A DNA stretch of 64,000 nt from Golubevia sp. BC0850. Its lineage: Eukaryota; Basidiomycota; Exobasidiomycetes; Golubeviales; Golubeviaceae. The notes under the pieces were generated by a model that saw nothing but the letters and a program-made list of their open reading frames with translations, was not told the DNA's origin and ran no database searches. Made by a program: the position numbers and the translations under genes. Shown in pieces: positions 39,252-51,568 of the stretch; position 1 is the first letter of the stretch; the number at the start of each line of letters is the position of its first letter. The stretch lies in contig JAAVVG010000001.1 of assembly GCA_012976225.1 (NCBI GenBank), positions 1,922,001-1,986,000 of the forward strand, in the 5' to 3' direction.

Positions 39252-40131
39252 GTGTCACTTCCAGCAACTTCCTCGAACAAATTTCTTTCCCTTTTAGTAC
39301 TTTTTCTCTTCTGCTCTTCGAGCTACAATCTTCTCGTTCTTTTCTTGCACTTTTCGGTCGCCCTTTCCTTTAAAGTTCTCCATATTGTTGTCTAGTACTT
39401 TTTTTGTCTTACTGCTTTGCTTAATTCAATCCGTATCGACTTTACTGAGGTGCGTCGCGAGAGAGTGAGAGTTGTGAATCTATTCTTCCTCTGAGCCCCT
39501 CGAGGCCCGAGGCTCATGCAATTTGCCAGTAAATGCTGAGGGCAGACCCAATTGACATCAATCCGCGGAAGAAAAGAAGAGATCAGGGATGAGGTCTTAG
39601 CACGAAAGCACCGAGGAGTCGAACCACCGACTGACAAAGTCGGCCAGAAAAAAGTTTTGGGTGAACAAGTTGATTAATGATAGTTCCGAACGCTGAACCC
39701 AACGTCTCCCATCCTTCCACTCTTCATGCGAATGGGCCGCAGATGCCACCAAAATCTAAATAACGAGCTCATTCTCCTTTTCAGGAAATCAGGACTTGAA
39801 AGTGGACCACCATTTTCTGTATCTGTCTTCTTTGGGCCTGACCCGCTGACCCTCGCTTCACCACACGAATCGAGTCTCTCCCTCTCTTTTTGCAGACTGA
39901 ATGTTCTTTCGCAGAAGGACACTCAAGGCAGACTTCAAGGTTTATTCAATCTGACAAAAGTAAAAAGCAGGTATCTGAAATAGAGTGACGATGATGACAA
40001 ACTTGGACGATTCGCCACAAACCCCTGAAAGATTTACATTTGGACCGTTGAAAACAAAAAAAAGAGGATCACAAAACTCTAGAAGAAGAAAGCAAAAGAA
40101 ACCGCTTGAAAAGAAAAGGAGAAGATCTCTC
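39252..40131. other. convergent 3' intergenic region
   Basis: About 880 bp between two converging stops. Open frames here are short and without features. A hairpin resembling a tRNA arm near 39600-39640 was examined and rejected. Confidence 0.55.
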
Positions 40132-41360
40132 TCATTCCCAAATCCCACCATCACCCAAACTCCCAGTCTTATTCCCACCCTTCCCACTTTTATTCCTGAC
40201 TTTCCCACCTTTATTTCCCAAACCTTTGTAATATTCTCTCATTTCCTCCTTAGAATAACCTTCTTCCCTCCTCCTATCTTGTTCTTTCCATTCCTCCTCT
40301 CTCCTCTCACTATTAGTCTTGATTCCCATATTCTCATATCTCTGAGTTCTAGAAGGTGTAGTAGTACCACTTGCTAATAACGAATTAGATTCCGAACGTT
40401 CTGAATCTCTGCGTTCGATTTTTAAAACCTTTAGATATTGAGAGCGCCAATCGGTTTTGGATTCTCGACGAGTCCATTTTGCTCCACCTGTTCCTAAAGG
40501 TGGGAGAGAGGAAGGTGTGAAGGAAGAAGATTGAATGATTTGAAAATAGGAATAGTTTATCGTGGCTGATTTTCTCCATTTTTTGCAGACGCAGGAACAT
40601 CGGAGGAGAGAGGAAAGAGGTAATTGAAGGAAGATTCGTTGAGATATCTAGAGGAGGTAAGAGAAGAGAGTTGAGAAGAGTGAATGATTAGCGAAACGTA
40701 GGCTAACAAAAGGAGAGCTCATTTCTATAGTAAAAAAGGCCCGAAGACAAAAAGAAGCAAGACTTATGACCAGCCTGCCCTCATGAGACTCACCTCACTA
40801 CCAAAAGCTCTGAGAGGATCCTTCTTGTTTTTGACCTTTGTACTTGGTACTGAGGTCCAACTCTTGTCTAAGCCTGATCTCTTCTTTGAACCTGGAGGTG
40901 GGGAGGAGGGTCGAGAGCCAAGTGGAGTTGGAGGGATGGTACCGGGCTGAGAGACGACTCCTGAGAAACAGGTGAAAAGAGAGGTGGACGATTTGAAGTC
41001 AGAAGATAGTGTGTATCACTTCCATTCATCTTAAAGGTGCATTAGGAGTGATGTCGATTGGGAGTAGCTCACTCAGCCAGTGTTGGTCTTGGCTCAGTCG
41101 GCTCCCTTGTCTCTCATTCAGTCCTCCTATGCCTCAAATGAGAGGTCAGATTCCAACTGAGATATCTAGTCTAATCATACCTCAACCGAACTCGAAAACT
41201 CACCAACTAATTCATCATCCTCACTCTCTGCAGGAGATTCCACCGCCTGCCATGCATTGTTATCGTTGTCGTCGTCTGAACCATTGCCACTTCCACTACT
41301 TGGTGCTCCCAAGCCTGATTGAGCTAACTTTGATGTAACACTTTTCAGTAAATTCGACAT
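40132..41360 (-). CDS. Unrecognised protein, basic C-terminus
   Basis: Proposed minus-strand exons 41360-41204, 40960-40802 and 40493-40132; 225 residues. It begins MSNLLKSVTSKLAQSGLGAP followed by Asp/Asn- and Glu-rich sequence (NAWQAVESPAESEDDEL). The middle is Pro/Ser-rich (GVVSQPGTIPPTPLGSRPSS) then basic (GLDKSWTSVPSTKVKNKK). The last exon has AKWTRRESKTDWRSQYLKVL, a charged helix (ERREEEWKEQDRRREEGYSK) and a Gly/Lys-rich end. I do not know the family. The second donor is read as GTAGTG at 40801, because the neater GTGAGT 8 nt later gives the wrong phase for exon 3; a missed small exon is possible. The start is 191 bp from the divergent bleomycin hydrolase gene. Confidence 0.6.
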
Positions 41361-41551
41361 TGAAAGAAAGTTGATGTTGTGGTTGTTATTGAATGTAATT
41401 GGAAGAGAAAAGTTTACTGAGCAAGGATCTCTGGTGCTCTGATGGTCACCGATCGCCGAAGCTGCCAGACCTTATCAGTAAAGTGTGAACCCCCCTTAAT
41501 CCTCTTTCTCTCCTCACCATTACACTCTCTTTTTCAAATATCAATCCGATT

Positions 41552-43800
41552 ATGGGATCAACCAGCTCTAAACCATCGACTGCAATTCCAGTCGGATCAG
41601 CTTCTTCTTACGAGAAGCAATCTTATTCTCATTCTTACTCAACTTCAACTTCTTCACACCACGCCAGTGATCGTCTGGCAAGAATCCAAGCAGAACAAAG
41701 TCATCGCCAATCAACTCCAAGAAAGTTAAGTCAGAACAAAGATGCAAGTGCTACTGTTTCATTGGATGCTATCGATAGATGGGATGATAAAGCTTTGTCG
41801 GTGAGTGCAACCTTTTACCTTCAGGAAGGGACCATCAGGTGCCAGCGAGGTGCGAGGTGGTTGATAAGCCTTCAGAGCTCCATTTGACGCGCTTACCAGA
41901 GTAGGAATGCAAGATTTGTCGAGATTCAAGTAGTCGAGGACACAGATCGAGAGAGAGCTATTCTGTCTCAAAAGCGTTATCCATCCTTATCATCTCCCCT
42001 CCCCCTCTCTCTCCTCAGAACCCAACCTCTCGTCTAGCAGCTTTAACTCTCCACAACGCCGACATTTCCTCGTCCCTACATCGTCGTACCGCAGAAGTTT
42101 CAGGTCAACATGTCTTTAACCTAAGAGCAGAATTAGAGGGGAATCCAGTCACCAATCAAAAATCCTCAGGTCGTTGTTGGTTATTCGCTACCACCAACAT
42201 CATCAGACAAGAAGTCATGAAACAATTGGACGTGAAAGAATTTCAATTGTCTCAATCTTATCTCTTCGCTTATGATAAGATTGAGAAATCAAATTACTTT
42301 TTGGAAAACTGTATAGAGTTAGCAGATGAGGCTTTGGATAGTAGAGTTTTGGGTTTCTTGAAAAGTGAACCTATTAATGATGGTGGACAGTGGGATATGG
42401 TGAGTTTGAAGGGAAGGAAAGAAATCGAAAGGAAGGAGCCTCGTTTCTTCAACTTCCCCAGTTTCCTCTGACCCTTCTGAACCCCATTCCGCTACCTACT
42501 TCCAGGTCCGTAATCTCCTGAACAAATACGGAGTAGTCCCTCAAGTCGTCTATCCAGAATCCTACAATTCTTCAAACACCACCAAACTCAATTGGCTTCT
42601 GACTACCAAATTGAGGGAATACTGTCTTGAATTGAGGGAACTTAAGAAACAAACCTTGAAGAATTTAGAAGAAGCTTCGATTTATATGAATGCTGAATCT
42701 AAGCAACAAGCTGTCTTGAACACTTTAAGAAGCAGAAAGGAAGAACAGATGGAAGAAGTTTATAGAATTGTGGTGATTTGGTATGTCTTTTTTCGAAGAT
42801 GGTTGATTCGAGTTTTGGGTCTTCAAAGTCCTTCTCACTATCGCTAACTTCTTTTCTCTTTGATTTCTTTCTCTACTCAGTCTCGGAACCATGCCAAAAG
42901 CAAACGAAGAATTCACTTGGACTTATTACGATTCAAAGAAAGTTTGTCACACTTTGAAAACCACTCCTCTGAAGTTCATGTCGGATTACACTGGAAAGTT
43001 CACTTCAAATGGTGCTTGTTCTTTGGTTCATGATCCAAGAAATTCTCCAAACAAATTGATTTCAGTTTCAAGACTTGGGAACGTTTGGGGTGGAGATCCA
43101 GTTCTTTATGTCAATACTTCTATTGATGAAATGAATAAAGGTATCATCAATCATTTGAAAAAAGGTTTCCCTGTTTTCTTTGGTTGTGATGTTGGGTGAG
43201 TTTTGCCTGTTTCCTTTTCTTTTCTTTTTCGCTGACCTTTTGAAGAATTTTCGACAAAAAAAAACCACAAGAATCTGAATTCATTAACTTTCCCCCTCTT
43301 TTTCCTCACAGAGCTTATTCAGACACTCGTTCAGGAATCATGGACACTAACCTATTCGATTATGAATCAGCTTTCGGAATCACTCTGAACTTAACTAAAG
43401 CTCAGCGTTTATCTTTGGATCAATCTCAAATGACTCATGCTATGGTTATCACTGGTGCTCATGTGGATGAAACTACTGGAAAGATTATCAGATACAGAGT
43501 TGAGAACTCTTGGGGTACTGAAAACGTTGGTGATAAAGGTGAGTATACGAGATTTCCACAACCTAGGCTTCAAACTTCTTGTCTCACTCTCTCTTTGTTT
43601 CTCTCTTCCCTCGCCCCCTCTCTTTCCCCTTGAAATCAGGCTACATGACAATGTCATCAGAATGGTTCTCTGAATACGTATACCAGGTGGTTATTAGAAA
43701 GGAGTTGATGCCAACGGAACTGTGGAAACTTTATGAGAACGGCGTCGATGGTGACACCATCATCCTTCCGCCTTATGATCCTTTTGGAGCTTTGGCTTGA
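41552..43800 (+). CDS. LAP3: Bleomycin hydrolase (cysteine aminopeptidase C1B)
   Basis: Exons 41552-41800, 42019-42399, 42506-42780, 42881-43195, 43312-43538 and 43640-43800; 535 residues. This papain-fold homohexamer trims peptides and homocysteine thiolactone in the cytosol and inactivates bleomycin. The catalytic triad is visible: Cys in SSGRCWLFATTNIIRQE, His in MTHAMVITGAHVDE and Asn in RVENSWGTENVGDKGYM. Other family blocks are FQLSQSYLFAYDKIEKSNYF, NDGGQWDMV, YGVVPQVVYPESYNSSNT and PVFFGCDVG. The C-terminus (YDPFGALA) ends in Ala, as in yeast Lap3, whose terminal residue is self-trimmed to set specificity. A Ser/His-rich N-terminal extension of about 60 residues starts MGSTSSKPS; Gly2 could be N-myristoylated (inference). 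Yeast names: LAP3, BLH1. Confidence 0.96.
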
Positions 43801-44917
43801 GTATTCTGGGCGCCAGCCCCTCATGACCCTGAACTGGCGGGATCCATCGTCTCTGACGACGCTCGTTCAGTTTGGCACACAAACTATGGCTTGAGGGGTG
43901 TCGGATATATCTATTCATGTCTATTTCAGTTGTATCTTAAAGTCTGTTTGATCAATTTAGTACGATTATGACGGATCAGAGAGGGAGATGCCTGTGGAAG
44001 GGGATGTGTGGGCTGGAATCTGAACAGACATTTTTGGTTCAGATCTCTAGCTGATGTCTTGCCTGTGATTTCTCAGAGGGATAGTCAGATATAATTGAAT
44101 ATTGAATGATGGAGAAGATGGATCAGAAAAGAAGGTAGAAAGCAGGGGAATCCGATAGTGTCCCTTTCCAGGGTCTGTTGGCAGCCTGAAACGAGGGACT
44201 TCTGATACTTACTCTAGATGTACGAGTCAGCAGGAATCTTCGAAATTCGTCAAAAGATCTAGTCTCGAGCCAAAGCCACAAGAGAGAGAAGCCGAAGAAG
44301 GTTCGCAAGAGGGTGTGAAACAATTGACGTCCTTCCAGATTTCTTTCTTATGAAACCGCAGTCGGACCCGGGTCAGCACCTCGCCAAGTCCTTTGATGAC
44401 GCTTACCGAAGTCTTCATCAACAACAAGATAACGGATTTAATGTATATATAAATTTGTGTTTCTCTCCGACGCGAGAGAGATGTCGCCACCCACCCAATC
44501 AAGAACGGTCTCGGTGGCACCGTCGGCAGATCCTTATCTCTTCTTTCGAGTGAGTATGTAGCGAGTTTCGTCGATGGAAGGGCTTCTTCTCCCGTTCATA
44601 CGGAGGATTCTGGAGTACGGACAAAAACGAAAGTCATCATCATTCTTATCTTTATGAGTGACCCATCGAGAGACAACATTCCTTCGGTACTATGCCCATC
44701 CACCCACTCGGTAACGTCCAAGATAAGAGTTCTCGAAGAACGAGACTAATGTAGGTCTTTCACGAACACAGAGACCAAAAAGCCTTAAATAGTGAGCTTT
44801 CTTCTTTCGATTCCCAACTTCTCCCCATCACATCTTTCTCTCTCTCCCTCTCTCACACACACTCTTCGAACACACCTCAACCCCAACTTCACTCCAACCA
44901 ACTTCGATTCATCAAAA
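43801..44917. other. intergenic: promoter of secreted repeat protein
   Basis: About 1.1 kb with no supported gene. It contains a TATATATAAA run at about 44444, a TTAAATA near 44784, and CT-rich sequence just upstream of the next start. Confidence 0.55.
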
Positions 44918-45662
44918 ATGCGTTTCCAAATCCTTCTATCTCTCACTCTAGCCGCTCTCTCTTTAGCTGCTCCAATCCAACCTTCTTCCAACCAAGTCGA
45001 AGTTGTCTCTCGTCAAGTCTCCACCTTCGACTCTCAAGCCTTGACTATCCGCGACTTCCAAGTGAGTTCCGTTCCTTGAAATGTTTTGTAATCTTTCAAC
45101 TAACTCATCTCACCCTCTGCTCCATCACAGTCCGCTCTTCTCTCTCGCAAGACCAAGACAAACACCGCCACCTGCATCGGAGCCTCAGCCCCTGATGGCC
45201 TACTCCAAAAGGTCGGTGAGCTCGTAGCTGCATTGGAGAAGGCTTTAGGAGTCACCGCTTTGGAAGACGCTTTGGACAAGGCTCTGCCTCTTGAAGCAGT
45301 CGAAACTGCTTTGGGTTTGACTAAGTTAGAGCAGTCCCTCAATCTGCTAGGAGGTTGCTCCAAGGACGGAGTACTACAGTACGTTGGGAAGTTGATCAAG
45401 CACCTTGAAGACACTTTGGGAGTCGTGAGTATCAATCGACTAGGAGAGAGGGGGGAAAAGAGAGAGAGAGAGAGAGAACGCCAGAGTAGCTTCATTTCGT
45501 CGTCGACAAAAACAAAACCTCCCCAACTGACCTCATGCTCTTCTCCAACCTCAACAGACTGCCTTGGAAGACAAACTAAACGAGACTCTTGGAGGAGGCC
45601 TCTACAAGCTCTTCGATGCTCTAGGACTCACCAAGTTGGAAGATTTCGGTCTTGATCTTTAA
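44918..45662 (+). CDS. Small secreted protein with amphipathic Leu-Glu repeats
   Basis: Exons 44918-45061, 45131-45424 and 45558-45662; 180 residues. A clear signal peptide opens it: MRFQILLSLTLAALSLAAP. A short mature region with VVSRQVSTFDS leads to a single-Cys segment (TATCIGASAPDGL). Then comes a periodic amphipathic array: ALGVTALEDALDKALPLEAV, ALGLTKLEQSLNLLGGC, TLGVTALEDKLNETLGGGL and ALGLTKLEDFGLDL. The LG(V/L)T(A/K)LE(D/Q) core therefore occurs four times, spaced about 25-50 residues apart. Only two cysteines are seen, so it is not a hydrophobin. I do not recognise the family; repeated amphipathic helices suggest surface, lipid or wall binding (inference). All three joins are in phase 0. 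Confidence 0.85.
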
Positions 45663-46933
45663 CCGCTCTCCATCCAAGAACTCAACATCAGTTGTCGAGC
45701 TTCACTAGTTTTCACTCCCGACGTTGCCACTTCCATGCTCAAACCTCAATTTCATCTCCCTTTCGTATCTAGTTCTGTTTATCCCATCACTCCTTACCCG
45801 CATCATATAGAAGTCTCGTTCCCTAACTCTTCGATCTGTCGCTGTGAGGCTTTCGCTCGCAAGAACGATCGCACCCTCTCTCCTTTCATTTTTCTGGTTT
45901 CTGTAAGCTTATTCAACCTCCTTTAATCTATCGTGTTTGTATTCACTTTGTTGGTTGGTTCTAGCTCTGTCTAAGTGCGTCAGTGGTTGTAGAAATGAAG
46001 CACCGAGAGAGCCAAGTCGAGCTTTCGTCAAGTCAAGAGGGGCAGATCATTTTGTAGGGTAAAGAAATCTTTTTGAAAGACAGGACTGTGAGCTCATACG
46101 TTCATTCTTTAGGGCTAGACTGCTAGAAAGCTCCGAAGAGGGTGGCGAGGATTGAATGTCGAAGGACTCGACGTCGACCTGTCCAAGCCGTGGATCTTTT
46201 GCTTTGTTTGAAAGAAAGTAGATGAGCAGGCACCATTTCCTCCACTCTTGGATGTGTAGCATCTGAGCTGTGACATTGTTGCAAGGCAACGATGACTCTG
46301 GGAAGCTTTCTCGGATCCATTTGATTGTGAATTCAGATCCATTACAATTTTCCCCCATTTAGAGTAATCCAATAATCTGAGTACCAAAAAGCCTTTGAGA
46401 GATTGTATACTGTACATAGAGGATTCTAGCTGAATTGAAAATAGACCTTGCAGGTAGTCGGCCCCTATGTAATTCCAAGGCTCTTTCTCTCCCCACCACA
46501 CTCCTCTCCCTTTCTATCTCATTCCTTGAAGGTTCCAAACTCAAAGCTTAAGGCTCTCCGTTGGACCAGCAAGTGATACCATAGACGGCCAAGAGAAAGA
46601 GAAAAAGGGAAGAGCAGCAAGACCTCAAGGCCATTCACTCTCTTTTCTTTCCTCCTCCAACTTCAAGCCAATCCTTCCTTCTACATCTTAGCCTACCTTA
46701 TCACTACATTCAACTTTACTCTAGGAACTCCATCAACTCTAGCTCTTGAAACGTCGGGGTCTCTCTATCTAGTCCTAACTTATCAGCTCAGCTTACACCC
46801 AACCTTCAAACCTCATCCCCAGACGTCTAAGAGCAAACCTATCCAGCCTTCCTCTCTCTCCTCTAATCCTTACATAATTCATCCTATCAGCTGCAGCAAC
46901 ATCAGACCTGCTCAATAAAGAGCGTCGACCAAA
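45663..46933. other. intergenic: upstream of Zds1-like gene
   Basis: About 1.27 kb. Minus-strand open frames at 46047-46544 overlap in several phases and show no family features. The last 350 bp are C/T-rich and probably form the promoter and leader of the next gene. Confidence 0.55.
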
Positions 46934-49900
46934 ATGAACATCTCACAGTCCGAGATGGACAGAGAGGTAGCAAATCTCAAGTCTCATCGTAGAATCTCTG
47001 TTAATCGTCCAATTCTAGATCCAGATTTACCAAACATGGCAGCAATCCTTGGTGGAGGTCAAGAAATCCTATCTACAAGTAACAACGAAGATCTCTATGC
47101 CTCCATTCCCTCCTCCTCTCCCTCCTCCAACAACTCATCCGATCCTAACAACCCCAAATCCAATCAAGGAACTCCTGCCAGGAGCACAAGTGAGAGATCG
47201 GGAAGGATATCTGGTGGAATCGATCTTCGAGATGATGGTGCACTTAGTAGCTTAGATTCAAGTAAAGCGCTGGATGGAGCTAGATTAGCGCTTGGAAGCG
47301 GGAAAGGAAGGTCAAAGTTCACTGCCAGAAGGAGAGGAACTAATGATCCGAGTGGAAGAGGGGAAGGGATCTCTATTAGTGATGAAAGGGAACTAGCAAG
47401 AACTGCAAGTCCAACCAAAAGCTCAAGTTCAAGTGGTGGTCATTCAACCTCCTCTACCAATCCCAATTCAGGAAATGAAGCTCCTGGAAGTCCTGTAGAC
47501 CCCTCTCATCTCTTTTGGGTCCCAGCCTCAATTCATCCTGAAATCTCTCCATCTGATTTCAGGAAGTTCTTACAAGAACATGCTTCAAGAGCTGTGAGGG
47601 ATCATGAACATGGTTCTTCTTCAACTCAAGGATCCTCCCCACCTTCTTCCCCCACCTCCTCTTCTTCAAGCTCTTCAAACTCTGCTTTCCCAACCTCAGC
47701 TTCTTCTTCTGCAAGTTCAACTCTCACTTCAATCAACACAAGTTCAAATCTGATGTCCAAGTCGAGGGTCGGCAGTCCGCCAACTTCACCAACTTCCCCC
47801 TCTTCCAACTCCCTATCTCCCACTCAAGGTCTAGTCTCAAGATCAACATCTCTAGCCAGAAGAGGCTCCACTCTACGTAGACAGTACAATCCTGAAGATT
47901 CAGATTCGGACTCTGTACCATCCATGCCGTCTTCTCAAAGATTAGGAACCAATTCAAGCTCATCTCCAGGTGGATTGGATCCGGACGACATTCCTCTTGG
48001 ATCACCTCTTGGAAGTGGAGCTCAAGGTTCGGGCGCAACCAGATCTAGAAGCATGAGAACCAAGATTGGTGAAAGTCAAGATAGACCTCCAACACTCAGT
48101 TTGGACGATCTTCAGAAGTTGGAGGCTTTGGCTGAGGAGGCCAGTTTGAGTGAAGATCCTAGTAGATTGAGGCAAGCTCTTGCAAGGACTATGAGTGTGA
48201 ATGCTGGAAGTGGTGAGTAGTCAGATGTTCGGTGCTACATTAGATTGGAGGGGTGAAGGGGACCCAGAGCGAAGAGTTGGAGTGCAAGAAAAGCCCTGGA
48301 CCTTGGTGATAGACTACTAATTTCTCGTATTCCATCCTGACCCCTTCTCATCTGCTCAGCCTTCGATACTGTCGATGCTATTCCAGCAGAGCGCTCTGAA
48401 ATGGATCCAGATGCCCCAATCATCGTCCCAAGACCAGGTCAAATCCTACGAAGAGCCGTCAGGACCAAGATTCGCAAGTCGTCTCTCAACAGCGATACTG
48501 GAAGATCTGGTGCTAGACGCAGAGGAGCTACATCAGGTTCTGGAACCAACAGTCCCTCCGAAGCTGAAAGTTGGGCGGAATCTGGTCAGAGGCGGAGAAT
48601 TGGAAGCGACGACTATACTTCTGGAGATGCCTTCGAAGACGCAGCGGAAAGGAGGCAAAGTGATCAATCTGGATCTAGCGGGGATGCAGATGGTGATGAA
48701 GGTGGTCAAGAGACTTCGTACTCTTCTTCGAGACCCGTCTCTGATGAAGCAACTGACTCAATCGTAGACGCATACAATCGAGATTCCTATCTTTCAGAAG
48801 CATCTCAAAGAAGCAGCGTCACCTCTGTCAGTCCAGCCGATGAGAAGGATTCAAATCTCGTTGGAGAAAGTCTGGAAGGATCGAGCTCAAGGAGAAGCCG
48901 GAACAGAAATGAAAGCAGAGATGCAACTCAAAGATCTATGAGTTCAACTTCTCCTCCTGTGACACCGACACAAGCAACGGCTTCCTCAAGAGGTGGACCC
49001 TCTTACTTCGACATCGAAAAAGAAAAGAGTCAGAGATCCGCAACGGTCGCGTCTAATTCCACTACCTCTACTTCAAGCGGAGGTGTTAGTTCTTCCTCCC
49101 CTCAACTCGCACCCTTCCTCTTCGAATCTCCTTCTCAATCTCCCGAGGCCGAATATCAACCAGGACCAAATCAAATCAGACCTATCCCAGTGTCTCACGT
49201 TCCTCCAGTCCCATCGTTCGAGAAGACTCGTCCGGCTCCACAACCTCCAACTCATTCTTCTACCGCACCTGCAGCTCCACGAAGTAGGATGCCGGAATCT
49301 CCTTCGTCAGTCGGAAACGGATACAGGAACCAGAGTTCTAGTAGCTCGGCGGGACTCGAGAAAGGATTCGTTCCTGGACCAATTCCACGCAAAGAACTTC
49401 GACCTTCTTCACCTCCAGCCAAAGCTAGCTCCAAAGAGAAGAAAGGTGGGTTCGGGTTGGGTTGGCTAGGGATTGGAAGAGATGATGAAGATTCCTCAAG
49501 AGGAGATGAGAAAAAGAAGGAGAAACTGGAAAAGAGAGAGAAGAGGGAGAAAGAAAGGGGAAAGGAGGAAGAGCGGGAGCGGGAGAGAGAAAGAGAGAGA
49601 CATATGGAGAAAGAAAAGGAGAGAGAGAGAGAAAGAGATAGAGAAAGGGAGAGAGAAAGGGAAAAGGAAAGAGAAAAAGAAAAGGACTCTTCAAGCTTCC
49701 TCGGTGCGCTTTTCGGCTCAAAGAAGAAAGCTCAAGACGATGGACCTCAAGGTAACTACAACAGAAACAACAGTCACATCCAAGCTGGAAGTCTACTCGA
49801 TAGAGCTCATGGAGGAGGTAAAGGAGGTGCCGTCAACTACTATCGATACCCGATTCATGTGGAAAGAGCGGTTTACAGGCTAAGTCATATCAAGTTGGCA

Positions 49901-51088
49901 AACCCTAGAAGACCACTCTACGAGCAAGTGTTAATCTCAAACTTAATGTTCTGGTATCTAAGCATCATCAACCGACCACAGCAACCACCTCCACCTCAAC
50001 AGCAGCCAACTCAATCTCCTCCTCCTCCTTCCAACCAACCCGAAGCTACCAATCTTTCTATCATGGATGACACCTCAGCTGCAGCTGCCTATGCAAGTCT
50101 TTCAACCGATTCAACTCCAAGAGTTGAAATCGATCCTTCTCCGAATTCATCCTCCAGCGGTCCTAAATCCTATCCATCTACCTCTCAACAAGCTGCGGCT
50201 TCTTCTAAAGGTAGGAAGACTGGTCTGGTCAAACCAAACAGAGCGCCAGCTAATAGTGGTAGATCTGCTGAGACTCCGATCCTTGCTGCTGGTTATGGGC
50301 AACAACACAGGCAGATCGACAGAGCTTTGTCAAATGGGCCAATTGCAGTTCAGAACACTGCCTTTTCAGTGGGTCAAGTCATCGATCCAAAGATCCTTCA
50401 GCAGCAACAGTATGTCTCTCCTAGTCCTTATGGGGGAGACACAGTAGATTATAGGGATTCATCTTCAAATCGATCTAACGCCAAACCGAAATCAACTTCA
50501 AATGCCTCTAGTCCTGAAGGTGATCCCTACGAGTACAACTACTATGCAAGTGGAGATGATTACGTGAATGGGAATGGTTCTGGAACTAGCTCAGGAATGG
50601 TCTCTAACAAAGATGAAAGATCTTACGGTGGCTCTGATGGTTATTCTTCTCAGCAAGACCAGCAACTCACAAGTCCACAAACTTCACCTGGAATGAGTCC
50701 TCAAAGAATCATGCGTTCGAGTGCTCCCGTTCAAGGAAGTGATGGGTTGAAAGGTAGAGAGAGGGAAAGAGACAATCGAGCTTCATCTCCTGTAGATGGA
50801 GAACATGCCTGGCTGGGAGGGGGAGGTGGGAATAGTTCTTCTAATAGTAGAAGTGTCTCACCCAACTCAGCTCAAAGAATCAGTGATCCTACCAATCACT
50901 ATTCAAGATCGAATGGAATGAAGGATCCAACCTCAAACAGCTCCTCTTCATCATCCTCTTCCAGATCGACTAGTCACAGGACACAACGTTCAATGAGTCC
51001 TCCAACGGTTGGGAATCTGAGCATAGGCGGTTTGGATTCGCAAGCCATGCTTCAGGCTGCTCAATCAAGTCAATCTAGAAGAAGGTAG
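46934..51088 (+). CDS. Zds1/Zds2-like PP2A-Cdc55 regulator
   Basis: Exons 46934-48212 and 48360-51088; 1,335 residues. Zds proteins bind the PP2A B subunit Cdc55 and control mitotic entry/exit and cell polarity in yeast. Two family blocks are visible: HLFWVPASIHPEISPSDFRK at about residue 192, and YPIHVERAVYRLSHIKLANP then RRPLYEQVLISNLMFWYLSI at about 920-965, the Zds C-terminal domain. Between them lie Ser-rich disordered sequence and, at about 807-870, an almost pure Arg/Glu/Lys tract coded by GA-rich DNA. Unlike yeast Zds1, about 360 further residues (Pro/Gln/Ser/Gly-rich) follow the C-terminal domain. The start gives MNISQSEMDREVANLKSHRR, a plausible conserved N-terminus. Confidence 0.88.
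49500..49690 (+). repeat. GA-rich low-complexity coding tract
   Basis: Purine-only runs of GAGA/GAAA inside the Zds1-like gene encode alternating Arg-Glu and Lys-Glu. Such tracts mutate by slippage, so length may vary between strains. Confidence 0.85.
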
Positions 51089-51568
51089 AATTTTGAAAAG
51101 TTTCAAGGGGATGTTAAGTTCGTAAAGGATACTACAGCTTCTCATCTTATCAAACCGAATTACTTTTCTCCAATGTCGCGCTCAATTCTCTACCCCTTTA
51201 CTTTGTTCATTTCTCCTCAGCTTCTCACTTTTCTCCCGTTTTCTATTTAGTTCATCTTTAAGATCTCTCTGTCTCAATCTCGCAATCTTGTCTCTCACAC
51301 AAACAATTCTTTACACTTTTCAGAGTTCATCGCTCATTTTTCCTTCCCTCTTCTTGCTCTGCAGACATCCGAAACGGAGACTGAACTCTTCAAGACTGTT
51401 CGAGCTTGAACGTGTCCTGCCGAAGAAAACAGAAACAGAAACTCGACATCTACCACCCTCTTGATTTATCACGTTGAATTATGTAGAAACTTGAGAAATT
51501 TGTTGGAAGTAAAAGTACAATGTCGGCAGAAGCAAAGAGAAGGGGAAAGTACAAGTCGAACCCTGTTA
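51089..51568. other. convergent 3' intergenic region
   Basis: About 480 bp between stops of the Zds1-like gene and RAD9. T-rich, with no gene seen. Confidence 0.6.

Noticed and set aside
39595-39645. tRNA-like hairpin with a GGTTCGACTCC T-arm motif (minus strand)
   Set aside because: The CCGAC/GTCGG stem has a seven-base loop, but no D arm, no acceptor stem and no proper variable region can be built around it.
46047-46544. Minus-strand frames of 60-128 codons upstream of the Zds1-like gene
   Set aside because: Three frames overlap with equal openness and none shows protein-like composition or similarity that I recognise.
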